Notes: generated from the sequence alone by a model not told the origin. A DNA stretch of 33,193 nt from HGM04593 sp964423665 (GCA_964423665.1 CAYRFX010000019.1:1-33193); one strand, 5' to 3'. Shown: positions 1 through 8,298, counted from the stretch's first letter. Made by a program: numbers and translations.

Positions 1-146
1 TCTTAACGCCATGCCGCCCGTGTTATTATAACATTTACACGATTTTCACATATTTTATATAACGGTTTCTAAACTATTACAAGCGGGCATAATATGAATT
101 ATAGTCATAAATAACCAATAAACTACATTTTTTGCCAAAAACAACT

Positions 147-178
147 ATTGCGAGAGTTGTAAAAGAGGAGTATTTTTG
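147..178 (+). promoter_or_regulatory. Promoter of the feoAB operon with two overlapping inverted repeats
   Basis: A Bacteroidetes-type promoter is visible: ATTG (147-150) as the -33 element, a 20-nt spacer, then TATTTTTG (171-178), which fits the -7 consensus TAnnTTTG. Transcription should start near 185, giving a leader of about 65 nt before the FeoAB start codon. Both elements lie in inverted repeats: ACAACT - 8 nt - AGTTGT (141-160) spans the -33 element, and TATTTTTGC - AAA - GCAAAAATA (171-191) contains the -7 element and the likely start. The second is placed like a repressor operator. The rest of 1-250 is AT-rich and shows no gene. Confidence 0.6.
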
Positions 179-250
179 CAAAGCAAAAATAACCGATGCT
201 GTTTTTGCAATAAAACAATACATATTTAAGAAAAAAGAATACTATAATAT

Positions 251-2644
251 ATGAAACTTTCGGAGCTTAAAAACGGAGAAACCGCGGTCATTGTGCGTTT
301 GTCGGGGCATGGAGGATTCCGCAAGCGAATAATGGAGATGGGGTTCATAAGGGGCGAGAAGGTGAAATCGGTGCTCGATTCGCCTATGCACGACCCTGTG
401 AAATACCATATTATGGGCTACGATGTATCCTTGCGCCGTGGCGAGGCAGATATGATTGAGGTTCTGCCAGAGGAGGAGGCGAAGAAAGAGCTAACCCCGG
501 CCCCGTCGTTCAGTTGCTTTTCGGCTTGTGAGGAGTGCAACGGATGTGCTTGCAGGAACTGCACTCAGCGCAAGGTATCCACAAAAAAGAATAATGTGAT
601 AAATGTTGCTCTTGTGGGCAACCCCAATAGTGGAAAAACATCTATTTTCAATGCCTTGGCAGGCGAGAATGAGCATGTGGGTAACTATAGCGGTGTTACC
701 ATTGATGCAAAAACAGGCAGTTTCAACTACAAGGGATACCGCATAAACATCACCGACCTGCCGGGTACTTACTCCATTGCTGCCTATTCGCCCGAGGAGA
801 TATATGTGCGTCGCCACCTTTTTGAGCAGATGCCCGATATTATAATAAACTCGGTTGTGGCATCGAACATTGAGCGTAACCTCTACCTCACCACCGAGCT
901 CATCGATATGAACCTGCGTACAGTGGTTGCACTAAACATGTATGACGAACTGCTCGCCAGCGGAGCAAAGATTGATTATGACCATTTGGGCGGTATGATG
1001 GGTATCCCAATGGTTCCAGTGATTGCAAAAACCGGAAAGGGGCTCGACAAGTTGCTTGACATTGTAATTGAGTTGTTCGAGGGCAGAAACAGCACAATAA
1101 GACACATACATATAAACTACGGCAACACACTTGAGAGTGAGCTCGCTCCCCTATCGGAGGAGATGCACAAGGCGAGCGACCTACCATACCAGTTCCCCGT
1201 GCGTTACTGGGCTCTTAAATTATTAGAGCAGGACAAGGAGGCTGTGGCACAGTTGCAAAACTGTACCAATCTGAAAAAATGGGAAGAGATTGCCGACCAC
1301 GCAGCAAAAAAGATACAATCGAGCCTTAATATTGATGTAGAAACCGCCATTAGCGATGCAAAATATGGTTTTATAAATGGTGCTTTGCAGGAGACATACA
1401 CCCCAGGAAACAAGGACACACAGAAACATACCCGCCGCATAGACCGCCTTGTGGCAAACCGCTGGCTGGGATTCCCCATTTTCATTCTGGTGATGTGGGT
1501 GATGTTCTACACCGTATTCCTCTTGGGAGCATACCCACAAGATTGGATTGATGCCCTTTTCTCACTATTCGGGGATTTTGTAACAAAATTTATTCCCAAG
1601 GGAGCCGTGCAGGATTTGATTGTAAACGGAATTATCGGCGGAGTGGGCAGCGTGGCTGTATTTATCCCGCAGATACTTATATTGTATCTCTTTATCTCGC
1701 TAATGGAGGATTCGGGATATATGGCGCGTGCCGCATTCATTATGGACAGGCTTATGCACAAAATGGGGTTGCATGGGAAATCCTTTATCCCCATGCTCAT
1801 GGGATTTGGTTGCAACGTGCCGGCTATTATGGCTACACGCACTATTGAAAGCCGTAGCAGCCGCATTATAACAATTTTAGTAACCCCGTTTATGTCGTGC
1901 AGCGCACGCCTGCCGGTGTTGGTGCTTTTTGCAGGAGCATTCTTCCCCGAGCACGCACCCACGGTACTAATCTCACTCTATCTGCTGGGGATTGTTGTTG
2001 CGGTACTCACAGCGCGCCTGTTGCGTTGCACACGTTTCAAAAAAGACGAGACACCGTTTGTTATGGAGCTGCCGCCCTATCGCATACCCACCCTGCGCGC
2101 CACCCTGCGGCACATGTGGGAGAAGTGTGAGCAGTACATCAGAAAGATTGGAAGTACCATTCTTGTGGCAACAATAATTATATGGTTCCTCAGCTATTTT
2201 CCACGCCCCGAGGTGAACGAGCAAGGAGTACCTGCCGGCACAGAACAAATAGCCGTCGGAAACTACGAATCGTCGTACATCGGTATGATTGGGCACACTA
2301 TTGAGCCTTTGCTGGCACCATTAGGACAAAATTGGAGATCGAGCGTTGCCATTCTCACAAGCATACCGGCAAAGGAACTTGTGGTGAGTACATTCGGTGT
2401 GCTGTACAGCAGCGACACGGAAGAGGGCATTGAGGAGGATTTGAAAGAATCGGGCGACTTCACGCCACGCTCGGCAGCAGCGTTCCTTGTGTTCATTCTG
2501 CTTTTCTTTCCCTGCATTGCCACCATTGCCACCATCGCCACAGAGACAGGCAGCCGCCTGTGGGCGCTCTTCTCGGTGGTATATAACACTGCTGTTGCTT
2601 GGATTGCAGGTTACCTTGTTTACATTATTGGAGGACTATTTTAA
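251..2644 (+). CDS. feoB: FeoAB: fused ferrous iron transporter A/B
   Basis: GTP-driven importer of Fe2+ across the inner membrane. Residues 1-75 are a FeoA (SH3-like) domain and the rest is FeoB, a fusion common in Bacteroidales. The G domain starts near residue 117 with P-loop GNPNSGKT (123-130), then the G3 motif DLPGTYS and the NMYDE guanine-specificity motif. From about residue 400 there are hydrophobic segments with the FeoB core and gate motifs (e.g. GFGCNVPAIMATRTIESR). Length 797 is slightly short for a FeoAB fusion. Unusual is a Cys-rich linker between FeoA and the G domain, with cysteines at 89, 93, 96, 99, 101 and 104. Its own promoter lies just upstream, and the hemerythrin gene follows after 21 nt, so the three genes 251-3953 form one operon. 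Confidence 0.97.
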   Translation: MKLSELKNGETAVIVRLSGHGGFRKRIMEMGFIRGEKVKSVLDSPMHDPVKYHIMGYDVSLRRGEADMIEVLPEEEAKKELTPAPSFSCFSACEECNGCACRNCTQRKVSTKKNNVINVALVGNPNSGKTSIFNALAGENEHVGNYSGVTIDAKTGSFNYKGYRINITDLPGTYSIAAYSPEEIYVRRHLFEQMPDIIINSVVASNIERNLYLTTELIDMNLRTVVALNMYDELLASGAKIDYDHLGGMMGIPMVPVIAKTGKGLDKLLDIVIELFEGRNSTIRHIHINYGNTLESELAPLSEEMHKASDLPYQFPVRYWALKLLEQDKEAVAQLQNCTNLKKWEEIADHAAKKIQSSLNIDVETAISDAKYGFINGALQETYTPGNKDTQKHTRRIDRLVANRWLGFPIFILVMWVMFYTVFLLGAYPQDWIDALFSLFGDFVTKFIPKGAVQDLIVNGIIGGVGSVAVFIPQILILYLFISLMEDSGYMARAAFIMDRLMHKMGLHGKSFIPMLMGFGCNVPAIMATRTIESRSSRIITILVTPFMSCSARLPVLVLFAGAFFPEHAPTVLISLYLLGIVVAVLTARLLRCTRFKKDETPFVMELPPYRIPTLRATLRHMWEKCEQYIRKIGSTILVATIIIWFLSYFPRPEVNEQGVPAGTEQIAVGNYESSYIGMIGHTIEPLLAPLGQNWRSSVAILTSIPAKELVVSTFGVLYSSDTEEGIEEDLKESGDFTPRSAAAFLVFILLFFPCIATIATIATETGSRLWALFSVVYNTAVAWIAGYLVYIIGGLF

Positions 2645-2665
2645 TTACAGAAAAACTATATAAAT

Positions 2666-3373
2666 ATGACAATAGAGACAACTTACAAGAAAAATATGAA
2701 GCTTGCCGAGCTCATTGCAGCCGACAAGAGCCTGCTATCGATATTGCAACGTTTGAACATTCGCTTGGGCTTTGGCGAGGCAACTATTGAGGATATATGC
2801 ACGCGCTACAATATTTCCACAGGGCTCTTCTTGGAGATATGCAATATCTATTCGTTCCGCCACCACCAGCCACAGATTGAGGCTCTTGGCAACAGCGATA
2901 TTGCCAGCATCACCACATATCTGCGTGCATCGCACAAGTTCTATACAGAGGTATGTTTCCCTGCCATACACGACAGCGTTCACAAGCTTGTGAAGGAACT
3001 TGACGATGTGAACCGACGCCTTATCGACAAATTCTACGATGACTATGACAACGAGGTGAACAACCACTTCAGATATGAAGAGGAGGTTGTGTTCCCCTAT
3101 ATTGAAAGCATGCAAGCCGGGGAGAAGCCTGCCGACAACGCATACCACATCAGCAAATTCGAGGATAACCACAGCAATATCAACGAAAAGCTGAACGACC
3201 TGAAGAACATCATTATAAAATACCTCCCCGAGGAGCACTCCTCAGCACTGCGTTTCAACCTGCTCAACGACATTTATGCCGTGGAAAGCGACCTGCGCAA
3301 GCACTCATTAATTGAAAACAAATTGCTTATCCCCTTGGTGGAAATAATGGAAAAAGAGCATGGAAAAGAGTAA
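2666..3373 (+). CDS. Hemerythrin-like di-iron protein, RIC/YtfE type
   Basis: Cytoplasmic helical protein of the RIC family (E. coli YtfE, S. aureus ScdA), which is linked to repair of iron-sulphur clusters after nitric oxide or oxidative damage. The di-iron ligand set is intact: H90, H134 with E138 (HFRYE), H169 and H213 with E217 (HSLIE). The spacing of 44, 4, 31, 44 and 4 residues almost equals that of YtfE. The N-terminal 60 residues resemble the RIC N-terminal domain, but its usual Cys-Cys pair is absent (LNIRLGFGE near residue 30). It sits 21 nt after feoAB and its end overlaps the regulator gene by 14 nt, which suggests translational coupling. Damage repair or iron sensing next to ferrous iron import makes sense. 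The exact substrate is unknown. Confidence 0.88.
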   Translation: MTIETTYKKNMKLAELIAADKSLLSILQRLNIRLGFGEATIEDICTRYNISTGLFLEICNIYSFRHHQPQIEALGNSDIASITTYLRASHKFYTEVCFPAIHDSVHKLVKELDDVNRRLIDKFYDDYDNEVNNHFRYEEEVVFPYIESMQAGEKPADNAYHISKFEDNHSNINEKLNDLKNIIIKYLPEEHSSALRFNLLNDIYAVESDLRKHSLIENKLLIPLVEIMEKEHGKE

Positions 3374-3953
3374 CAAATACAAAATACTGCTGATAGAGCC
3401 ATCGGAGATTGTATCGGCCGGCATATCGGCAATCATTGCCCGTAACCCCGAATTTACCATTGTTCAGACATTGAGCAACCCGGGGTTCTACAATGCACAG
3501 AACAGCGATATTGATATTATAATCATTAACCCCGCTGTCATAGACTACAACGAACGATTCGATATTCGTTCATACTTTGGCAAAGAGAATCTTACTATCG
3601 TGGCACTCACACAGGTGAGTTACGAGGAGAGCGTGATACGCCAATATAATGGTTGCATAGGCATTTATGATAATGCGCAACGCATTATACAAAAGCTGAA
3701 AAGCGCGATGGAAGATGCCACGCAGGCACCAAAGAACGATATTAATGAGCTATCTACTCGCGAACGCGATATTTTGACAGCGGTGGCAAAGGGAAAGACC
3801 AACAAGGAGATTGCCGATGAGTTTAATATTTCGATATACACCGTAATTTCGCATCGTCGCAACATATCACAGAAGCTTGGTATAAACAGTATATCGGGTC
3901 TCACTGTCTATGCAATCATGAACAAGTTGGTGGATATGTCCGACTTCAACTAA
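3360..3953 (+). CDS. LuxR-type transcriptional regulator with degenerate receiver domain
   Basis: A 197-residue DNA-binding protein. Residues 127-190 form a clear LuxR/FixJ helix-turn-helix (LSTRERDIL, then GKTNKEIADEFNIS and TVISHRRNI). The N-terminal 120 residues follow the alternating strand-helix pattern of a receiver domain, but key residues are missing: the acidic pair is replaced by E13-P14, the phosphoacceptor Asp by N57 (IIIINP), and the conserved Lys after strand 5 is absent. It therefore probably does not respond to a histidine kinase in the usual way. It overlaps the hemerythrin gene by 14 nt and ends the feo operon. I infer that it regulates this operon or a related iron/nitrosative stress response, possibly sensing through its di-iron neighbour; nothing in the sequence proves this. 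Confidence 0.88.
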   Translation: MEKSNKYKILLIEPSEIVSAGISAIIARNPEFTIVQTLSNPGFYNAQNSDIDIIIINPAVIDYNERFDIRSYFGKENLTIVALTQVSYEESVIRQYNGCIGIYDNAQRIIQKLKSAMEDATQAPKNDINELSTRERDILTAVAKGKTNKEIADEFNISIYTVISHRRNISQKLGINSISGLTVYAIMNKLVDMSDFN

Positions 3954-3961
3954 ATATATAC

Positions 3962-3995
3962 AAAAAACTCCGAGGAATTTCCTCGGAGTTTTTTG
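3962..3995. terminator. Bidirectional terminator between the feo operon and the DUF4488 gene
   Basis: A perfect 11-bp stem, ACTCCGAGGAA (3967-3977) with TTCCTCGGAGT (3979-3989), is flanked by an A-run on the left and a T-run on the right. It works as a Rho-independent terminator in both directions and separates two converging genes. Confidence 0.93.
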
Positions 3996-4005
3996 TATTT
4001 TCATA

Positions 4006-4494
4006 TCATTTACTGCCGAACGGCTGCACCTTTCTCCAAATCTCGCCAAACCATGTATCATTATTATTGGCTGTGAGATACTCAATATACATTATATTCT
4101 TCTCGGCATCCTTGAACTCATATTTCAAACTTGTTATAGTGTTGGTGAGCCCGGGATTTGTATAATGGTCGGCAATATACTCCAAATAGTTGCCGCCAGC
4201 CTTAACCTCTATCTCGCCACGCTGGGTAACATAAGTCTCTGTTACCGAGTATGGTTTCTCTTTCTCACTACCTGTAACATCAATTGTTACACACACCATT
4301 GCGAAGTAGGTATTATCCTGATTTATACTCTTAAATATGGGCTTGCCAATGTATTGAATAGAACCATCGGGAGCCTCACGTTCCTCAACATATTGCCACA
4401 AGCCACAGAGGTTTTTATCAACTACCTGCTGCGCATTCACATAAGCTGCACCCCCAATTAAAAGAGCTGCAAAAAGTAGCATCATTCGTTTCAT
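4006..4494 (-). CDS. DUF4488 secreted protein
   Basis: A 162-residue exported protein with a signal peptide (KR, then a hydrophobic stretch, cleavage near VNAQQ at 20-23). The mature part starts with a GLWQY segment and is rich in beta strand, typical of lipocalin-like Bacteroidales proteins in which DUF4488 was defined. It has no lipobox, so it should be soluble in the periplasm. Its function is unknown; the family is usually found as single genes. It converges on the feo operon and shares its terminator. Assignment to DUF4488 rests on my recognition of the overall pattern (GLWQYVEE near the N-terminus, IWRKV near the C-terminus). Confidence 0.78.
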   Translation of the reverse strand: MKRMMLLFAALLIGGAAYVNAQQVVDKNLCGLWQYVEEREAPDGSIQYIGKPIFKSINQDNTYFAMVCVTIDVTGSEKEKPYSVTETYVTQRGEIEVKAGGNYLEYIADHYTNPGLTNTITSLKYEFKDAEKNIMYIEYLTANNNDTWFGEIWRKVQPFGSK

Positions 4495-4599
4495 ATGAGT
4501 ATTATTTTATGGTTAATATTAGTTTTCTTTTGCAATGTACGACTTTTTTCGAACAAATAAAAAAAAAGAGCATTTTTTTAGCACTCAAAGGTAGTTTTA

Positions 4600-4630
4600 T
4601 CTGTTTATAAGAATAAATTTAGTATTTTCG
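4600..4630 (+). promoter_or_regulatory. Possible promoter of the YbaN/DUF454 gene
   Basis: TCTG (4600-4603), a 19-nt spacer and TATTTTCG (4623-4630) lie 28 nt before the start codon. Each element has one mismatch to the Bacteroidetes consensus, so this is a weak call. Confidence 0.35.
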
Positions 4631-4658
4631 CGCGGCATTACGAGCAGTAAATAACAGT

Positions 4659-5018
4659 ATGAAATATATTTTCACATTTCTTGGAAGCCTTTCGTTGGTT
4701 TTAGGCATCATAGGTATTTTTGTGCCTATGCTGCCCACCACCCCGTTCCTTTTACTCACCGCAGCATTATACTTTAGAAGCTCGCCCAAGCTGTATGAAT
4801 GGCTTATGAACCACCCGCAGCTGGGCACATATATTCGCAATTTCCGCGAGAACAGAGCTATACCTCTGAGAGTGAAGGTTGTTTCTGTTACTCTTGTATG
4901 GGGCACCTTGCTTTACTGCGCGTTTGGGATAGCACAACAATGGTGGTTGCAAATATTGTTTCTGCTGCTTGCAACGGGCATCACCGTTCATATTCTGCAC
5001 TACAAGACATTGAGATAG
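4659..5018 (+). CDS. YbaN/DUF454 family inner membrane protein
   Basis: A 119-residue membrane protein. It carries the family signature: a first hydrophobic segment (about residues 4-22), the turn PMLPTTPFLLL, then the FRSSP-L-WL-NHP pattern at residues 42-56, and two more hydrophobic segments at about 75-93 and 96-112. Length and layout match E. coli YbaN. The molecular role of the family is not known. It stands alone on the plus strand, divergent from the DUF4488 gene and convergent with the metal-uptake operon that ends at 5103. Confidence 0.9.
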   Translation: MKYIFTFLGSLSLVLGIIGIFVPMLPTTPFLLLTAALYFRSSPKLYEWLMNHPQLGTYIRNFRENRAIPLRVKVVSVTLVWGTLLYCAFGIAQQWWLQILFLLLATGITVHILHYKTLR

Positions 5019-5036
5019 TGCAAGAGCATAAAAGAG

Positions 5037-5081
5037 GCTCCCGCCTGTGTCATTGTTATATTACAACAACAAGGCAGGAGC
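5037..5081. terminator. Shared terminator-like hairpin between DUF454 and the eight-gene operon
   Basis: GCTCCCGCCT (5037-5046) pairs with AGGCAGGAGC (5072-5081) with one C-A mismatch, and the loop holds a smaller TTGT/ACAA stem. Read on the minus strand it is followed by CTCTTTT, so it most likely ends the long operon. The U-tract is short. Confidence 0.6.
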
Positions 5082-5102
5082 GCAAATCTATAAGTTTCTT
5101 GT

Positions 5103-6137
5103 TCAAAAACGCGGTTTCACATACTTATCATTTGAAGATGTAAAATGAAGCCCGGGAACACCACCCCCCTCATTGGGATAATACATTGATTTTATCAATG
5201 AATAATCCTTCGCATTTAGTGCATAATAGAATGTTCCACAGCTCTTTTTAACACAAACGGTCCAATCGAATAGATTGCCAAAGATACTCAAAGCATCGGT
5301 TTGCGGATTGAAACTCTCCACACCCGTCTGCACCAGCTCATATGTACCGCTATTGAGCACATACAAGCGATTCTCTTCGTCGGTGACAAATCCCAGGGTT
5401 TTCTTATCCTTGAACTCTGTGATGAAGAGATATTTTGCTTTGAATCCGGCAGGGAGTTCTATATGACGCACATAAGGACGACCAACCATCTGTTTAAGAT
5501 GGAAGAGCTTGCCATCATTATCCAACAACAAATATCCCTCGTCATACTCCTTGCGAGCATTGGGATTGCCTGCGATATAACGAATGGGGAATGAAAAACC
5601 TTTTCTATGCATCATTTCGGTAAAACTGCGGCTCTTCTTCCCGTCAATAGTATTTGTTTTGGAGTTTATAAATTCCACCCCTTTGTCGGTACCACGAAAA
5701 ACATCGTCGGGCATCACCAAATCAACACGCCCCGATTTGCTCTCGAGCAATGGGTAAAGTGGAATTTTCACCACATTTATATCCATGGGGTTGCTGCGAA
5801 AAGAGAAATTAGCCAACTGAGCTTCACGAGGGGTGAACCCCACACCATGGAGCGTATCGGGGAAACGCTCGTCTGCCATGAGCTGGCGCATATAAAAGAA
5901 GGGCAGCAGGCTGTCCACCTCTTCCTGTGTATATTCCGTACCATCTTGCGACACCCTCACAGCACCACCCTTCGCCTCGGAATAGGTTGTGGATATAAAA
6001 TCACCGGTAATGGTGCTGTATAAAACAAACGGTGAGCGCACCCCTTTGGCTGTGAAGAATGTATAACACCACGGTAACTGCCACAACAACAGCAACACAA
6101 TGGTTATAAATAAAAATATCTTACTGAATCGTATCAT
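5103..6137 (-). CDS. DUF4857 membrane-anchored protein, last gene of the uptake operon
   Basis: A 344-residue protein with one N-terminal membrane segment (about residues 7-25) and a large domain outside the cytoplasm. That domain has repeated short strands with 'yllldndgklfhlk'-like elements, reminiscent of a beta-propeller. I recognise the family as DUF4857, found in Bacteroidales beside an ABC transporter; no function is assigned. It starts 18 nt after the permease gene stop and is the eighth and last gene of the operon. I infer an accessory or substrate-handling subunit of the adjacent ABC transporter. There is no catalytic motif that I can point to. Confidence 0.82.
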   Translation of the reverse strand: MIRFSKIFLFITIVLLLLWQLPWCYTFFTAKGVRSPFVLYSTITGDFISTTYSEAKGGAVRVSQDGTEYTQEEVDSLLPFFYMRQLMADERFPDTLHGVGFTPREAQLANFSFRSNPMDINVVKIPLYPLLESKSGRVDLVMPDDVFRGTDKGVEFINSKTNTIDGKKSRSFTEMMHRKGFSFPIRYIAGNPNARKEYDEGYLLLDNDGKLFHLKQMVGRPYVRHIELPAGFKAKYLFITEFKDKKTLGFVTDEENRLYVLNSGTYELVQTGVESFNPQTDALSIFGNLFDWTVCVKKSCGTFYYALNAKDYSLIKSMYYPNEGGGVPGLHFTSSNDKYVKPRF

Positions 6138-6155
6138 ATTTTCCTGTATTTGAGA

Positions 6156-6824
6156 TTAATCCTGTTTACCCTCCTTGAAACGCGCAATAGACAACCACGA
6201 GAGTGTTGTTAAAAGGATTGTATATATAACTAATAGAGGAAGAAAACCATTATAAGCCTCGGGAGCTGATGCGAGAAAAAACACTCGCAACAGCAATACA
6301 CTTATGAGCATGTACAGCACACGGCGTTTCCATGTTGGTTCAAGGCACACCCATGCCACCAACAGATAGGCAGCCACACCTGCGATGAACCATGGTGCAG
6401 AAGTGAGTAACACACGGCTGTACAACTCCGGTGCAAAAACTGTCTGCATGTAAAGCCACATGATGAGCCAGCATATTGCAAAGCAGAGAATCAACGCCAA
6501 AAGGCCATATAACAGCATCTGATTTATCATTCTAAGCTGCGGTATGGGCAAATGCAGCGTGAGTTTAAGACATTTGCGGTGCATTTCGGGTACAAACTGC
6601 ACCACCGCAAGCAAAACACCCACAAGCAGCGGAATAAATTCGAGCAAATCGACAAAAACAACATCCTTTGCCAGCATCACCTCCCACACATGCTCAATAC
6701 CTTTGAGATTTGCCACACGGTTGATGCGCAACATTGAATATATCACAAAACCAAACATGGTGAGCGTGGCTAATAGCAAATACCAACGGGTTTTTATCCA
6801 CTCTTTATAAAATATCGCTACCAT
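6156..6824 (-). CDS. ABC transporter permease subunit (six-helix type)
   Basis: A 222-residue integral membrane protein with six hydrophobic segments at about 13-32, 63-78, 103-126, 145-160, 168-186 and 194-212. This is the layout of an ABC-2-like permease half. It has no ATPase domain of its own; the ATPase gene ends 4 nt upstream. It probably forms the membrane channel or mechanical unit with the ATPase and DUF4857. The sequence does not resemble the classical FecCD/BtuC iron-siderophore permeases, so direction and substrate of transport are open. Confidence 0.85.
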   Translation of the reverse strand: MVAIFYKEWIKTRWYLLLATLTMFGFVIYSMLRINRVANLKGIEHVWEVMLAKDVVFVDLLEFIPLLVGVLLAVVQFVPEMHRKCLKLTLHLPIPQLRMINQMLLYGLLALILCFAICWLIMWLYMQTVFAPELYSRVLLTSAPWFIAGVAAYLLVAWVCLEPTWKRRVLYMLISVLLLRVFFLASAPEAYNGFLPLLVIYTILLTTLSWLSIARFKEGKQD

Positions 6825-6828
6825 TTTA

Positions 6829-7722
6829 TTAATATTTTCCTGTTAAACCAATAAACGCATCTTCCAGATTAACCGACTCACACTTAAGTTCACTATATGG
6901 GACACCTGCCTCCTTGAACTTTGCTTCCACCTCCCGTATAGAGAGGAAAGAGTGTGTCTCGAGCCTGTTTCTAATAACAGAAGGGTGATAGAAAGATTCA
7001 CTCTCAAGCCCTTGCAGTGCGCACCCGTCAGGCAACAGACAGGTATAACGTTTAATACCTGAGAGCAACTCGGTCACTGGTTTCTGGAAGAGGATTTTCC
7101 CATAATCCATTATTATGCAATCGTCTATAAGGCGTTCCATATCCTGAATGATATGTGATGTCAAAAAGACGGTTTTATTCTCGGAACGCGCATAATCCTT
7201 CAGATAATCAACAAAGAGACGACGATAACCGGGGTCGAGTCCCAATGAAAAATCATCGAGCACCAGCAACTCGGGGTTTTGGGCAAGTATAAGCCCCAAT
7301 GCAACCTGTGAACGCTGCCCGCATGACATTCTTGATATACGTTGCCCGGGAGCCACCTTCAGTTTGTTCATCAGTTCGTAGTATGCATCCTTGCGCCACT
7401 GCCCGGGATAGAAGGCTGCATAGAACTTTTCTATCTCGCGAATGGTCATAAACTGGTATTGTACATGACCTTCGATGAGCAGACCTATGTTACGGCGCAA
7501 AGCAGGGTCCATCTCCTGAATATTTTGCCCGAAGATGCGACATTCACCTGAACGGGGCTTCAAATAGCCGCTAAGAATATTTATCGTTGTAGTCTTTCCT
7601 GTTCCGTTCTTTCCCAGAAGACCCAATATCCTTCCTTTGGGCACATTAAAACTCAAGTTCTCATAGATGAGTCTCTTGCCATAATAATGCGTAAGTTCTT
7701 TACACTCAATTATATTCTCCAT
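6829..7722 (-). CDS. ABC transporter ATP-binding protein with altered active-site motifs
   Basis: A 297-residue ATPase subunit. Walker A is GKNGTGKTT (38-46) and the switch His is H190 (TSH). Three motifs deviate: the signature is MSCGQ (132-136) instead of LSGGQ; Walker B is LLVLDD (152-157), so the catalytic Glu is Asp157; and the usual Q-loop Gln after the IGLL segment is not in place (E84/G85 there). About 80 C-terminal residues follow the ATPase core. It starts 3 nt after the PepSY gene and is followed by the permease. Hydrolysis may be slow, as in ABC systems that work as mechanical or regulatory switches; this is inference from the motifs. Confidence 0.93.
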   Translation of the reverse strand: MENIIECKELTHYYGKRLIYENLSFNVPKGRILGLLGKNGTGKTTTINILSGYLKPRSGECRIFGQNIQEMDPALRRNIGLLIEGHVQYQFMTIREIEKFYAAFYPGQWRKDAYYELMNKLKVAPGQRISRMSCGQRSQVALGLILAQNPELLVLDDFSLGLDPGYRRLFVDYLKDYARSENKTVFLTSHIIQDMERLIDDCIIMDYGKILFQKPVTELLSGIKRYTCLLPDGCALQGLESESFYHPSVIRNRLETHSFLSIREVEAKFKEAGVPYSELKCESVNLEDAFIGLTGKY

Positions 7723-7725
7723 GTG

Positions 7726-8298
7726 TTATAAAAATATAAACAACAAAGGTACCGCAATACCCAAAATCAACTCTATGCCTCCCCTGCCCCACAGACCTTT
7801 GGAGCCTTTGTTCATTATCAGTCCCGTGATGGTTATAAGTATAAGCGAGACGGCAAAAATATCGGAAAAGTGTGTCCACCAACGCCCGGGATTATAATGC
7901 AATTTTGTCATTGCCGAAATTAGCGGACGACGGGTGAGTTTCTCATAAACAGCTTGTTGCGTGCTTAAATTAACCCACAGATTAGAGCCGCTTTTGAGAA
8001 ACACTTTCATTGTATTCTCCTTTGGAAAATAGTGTTTTGTATAGTTTTTCTCCTCGTCCAGAGTTTCAAGCAAGCGCAACACATCATCTTTTTTAATTGC
8101 ACTTTTCACAGGCAGAGCCTCCTGCAGAGCAAACTCCTTCACCTCAATGGAATAATCGGGGTTTATTGTATTGCGATGATTCATCACAATACCGGAAATT
8201 GCATATATCAATATCATTCCCGAGAAGAAGAAAGAGAGGTCGCGGTGTATGGTGCGGCTCCACTTGCGGATTTTTGTTGTTGCATTATTGAATTTCAT
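7726..8298 (-). CDS. PepSY-associated transmembrane protein, possible heme-containing reductase
   Basis: A 190-residue inner membrane protein with three hydrophobic segments (about 21-39, 144-162, 173-190) and a periplasmic loop of about 100 residues between the first two. Histidines H18 and H41 flank helix 1, and H134 and H143 lie before helix 2, in the IHRDLSFFF and KLHYNPGRWWTHFSD motifs. This is the arrangement seen in PepSY_TM proteins. Some of these (e.g. FoxB-like proteins) reduce metal chelates in the periplasm, and XusC in Bacteroides belongs to the same broad group. Its start overlaps the lipoprotein gene by 14 nt. I infer that it reduces the imported metal complex before ABC-dependent handling. 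Confidence 0.85.
   Translation of the reverse strand: MKFNNATTKIRKWSRTIHRDLSFFFSGMILIYAISGIVMNHRNTINPDYSIEVKEFALQEALPVKSAIKKDDVLRLLETLDEEKNYTKHYFPKENTMKVFLKSGSNLWVNLSTQQAVYEKLTRRPLISAMTKLHYNPGRWWTHFSDIFAVSLILITITGLIMNKGSKGLWGRGGIELILGIAVPLLFIFL

Noticed and set aside
1507..1962. Open frame on the minus strand inside feoAB
   Set aside because: It is antisense to the conserved membrane core of FeoB and looks like a by-product of its codon pattern.
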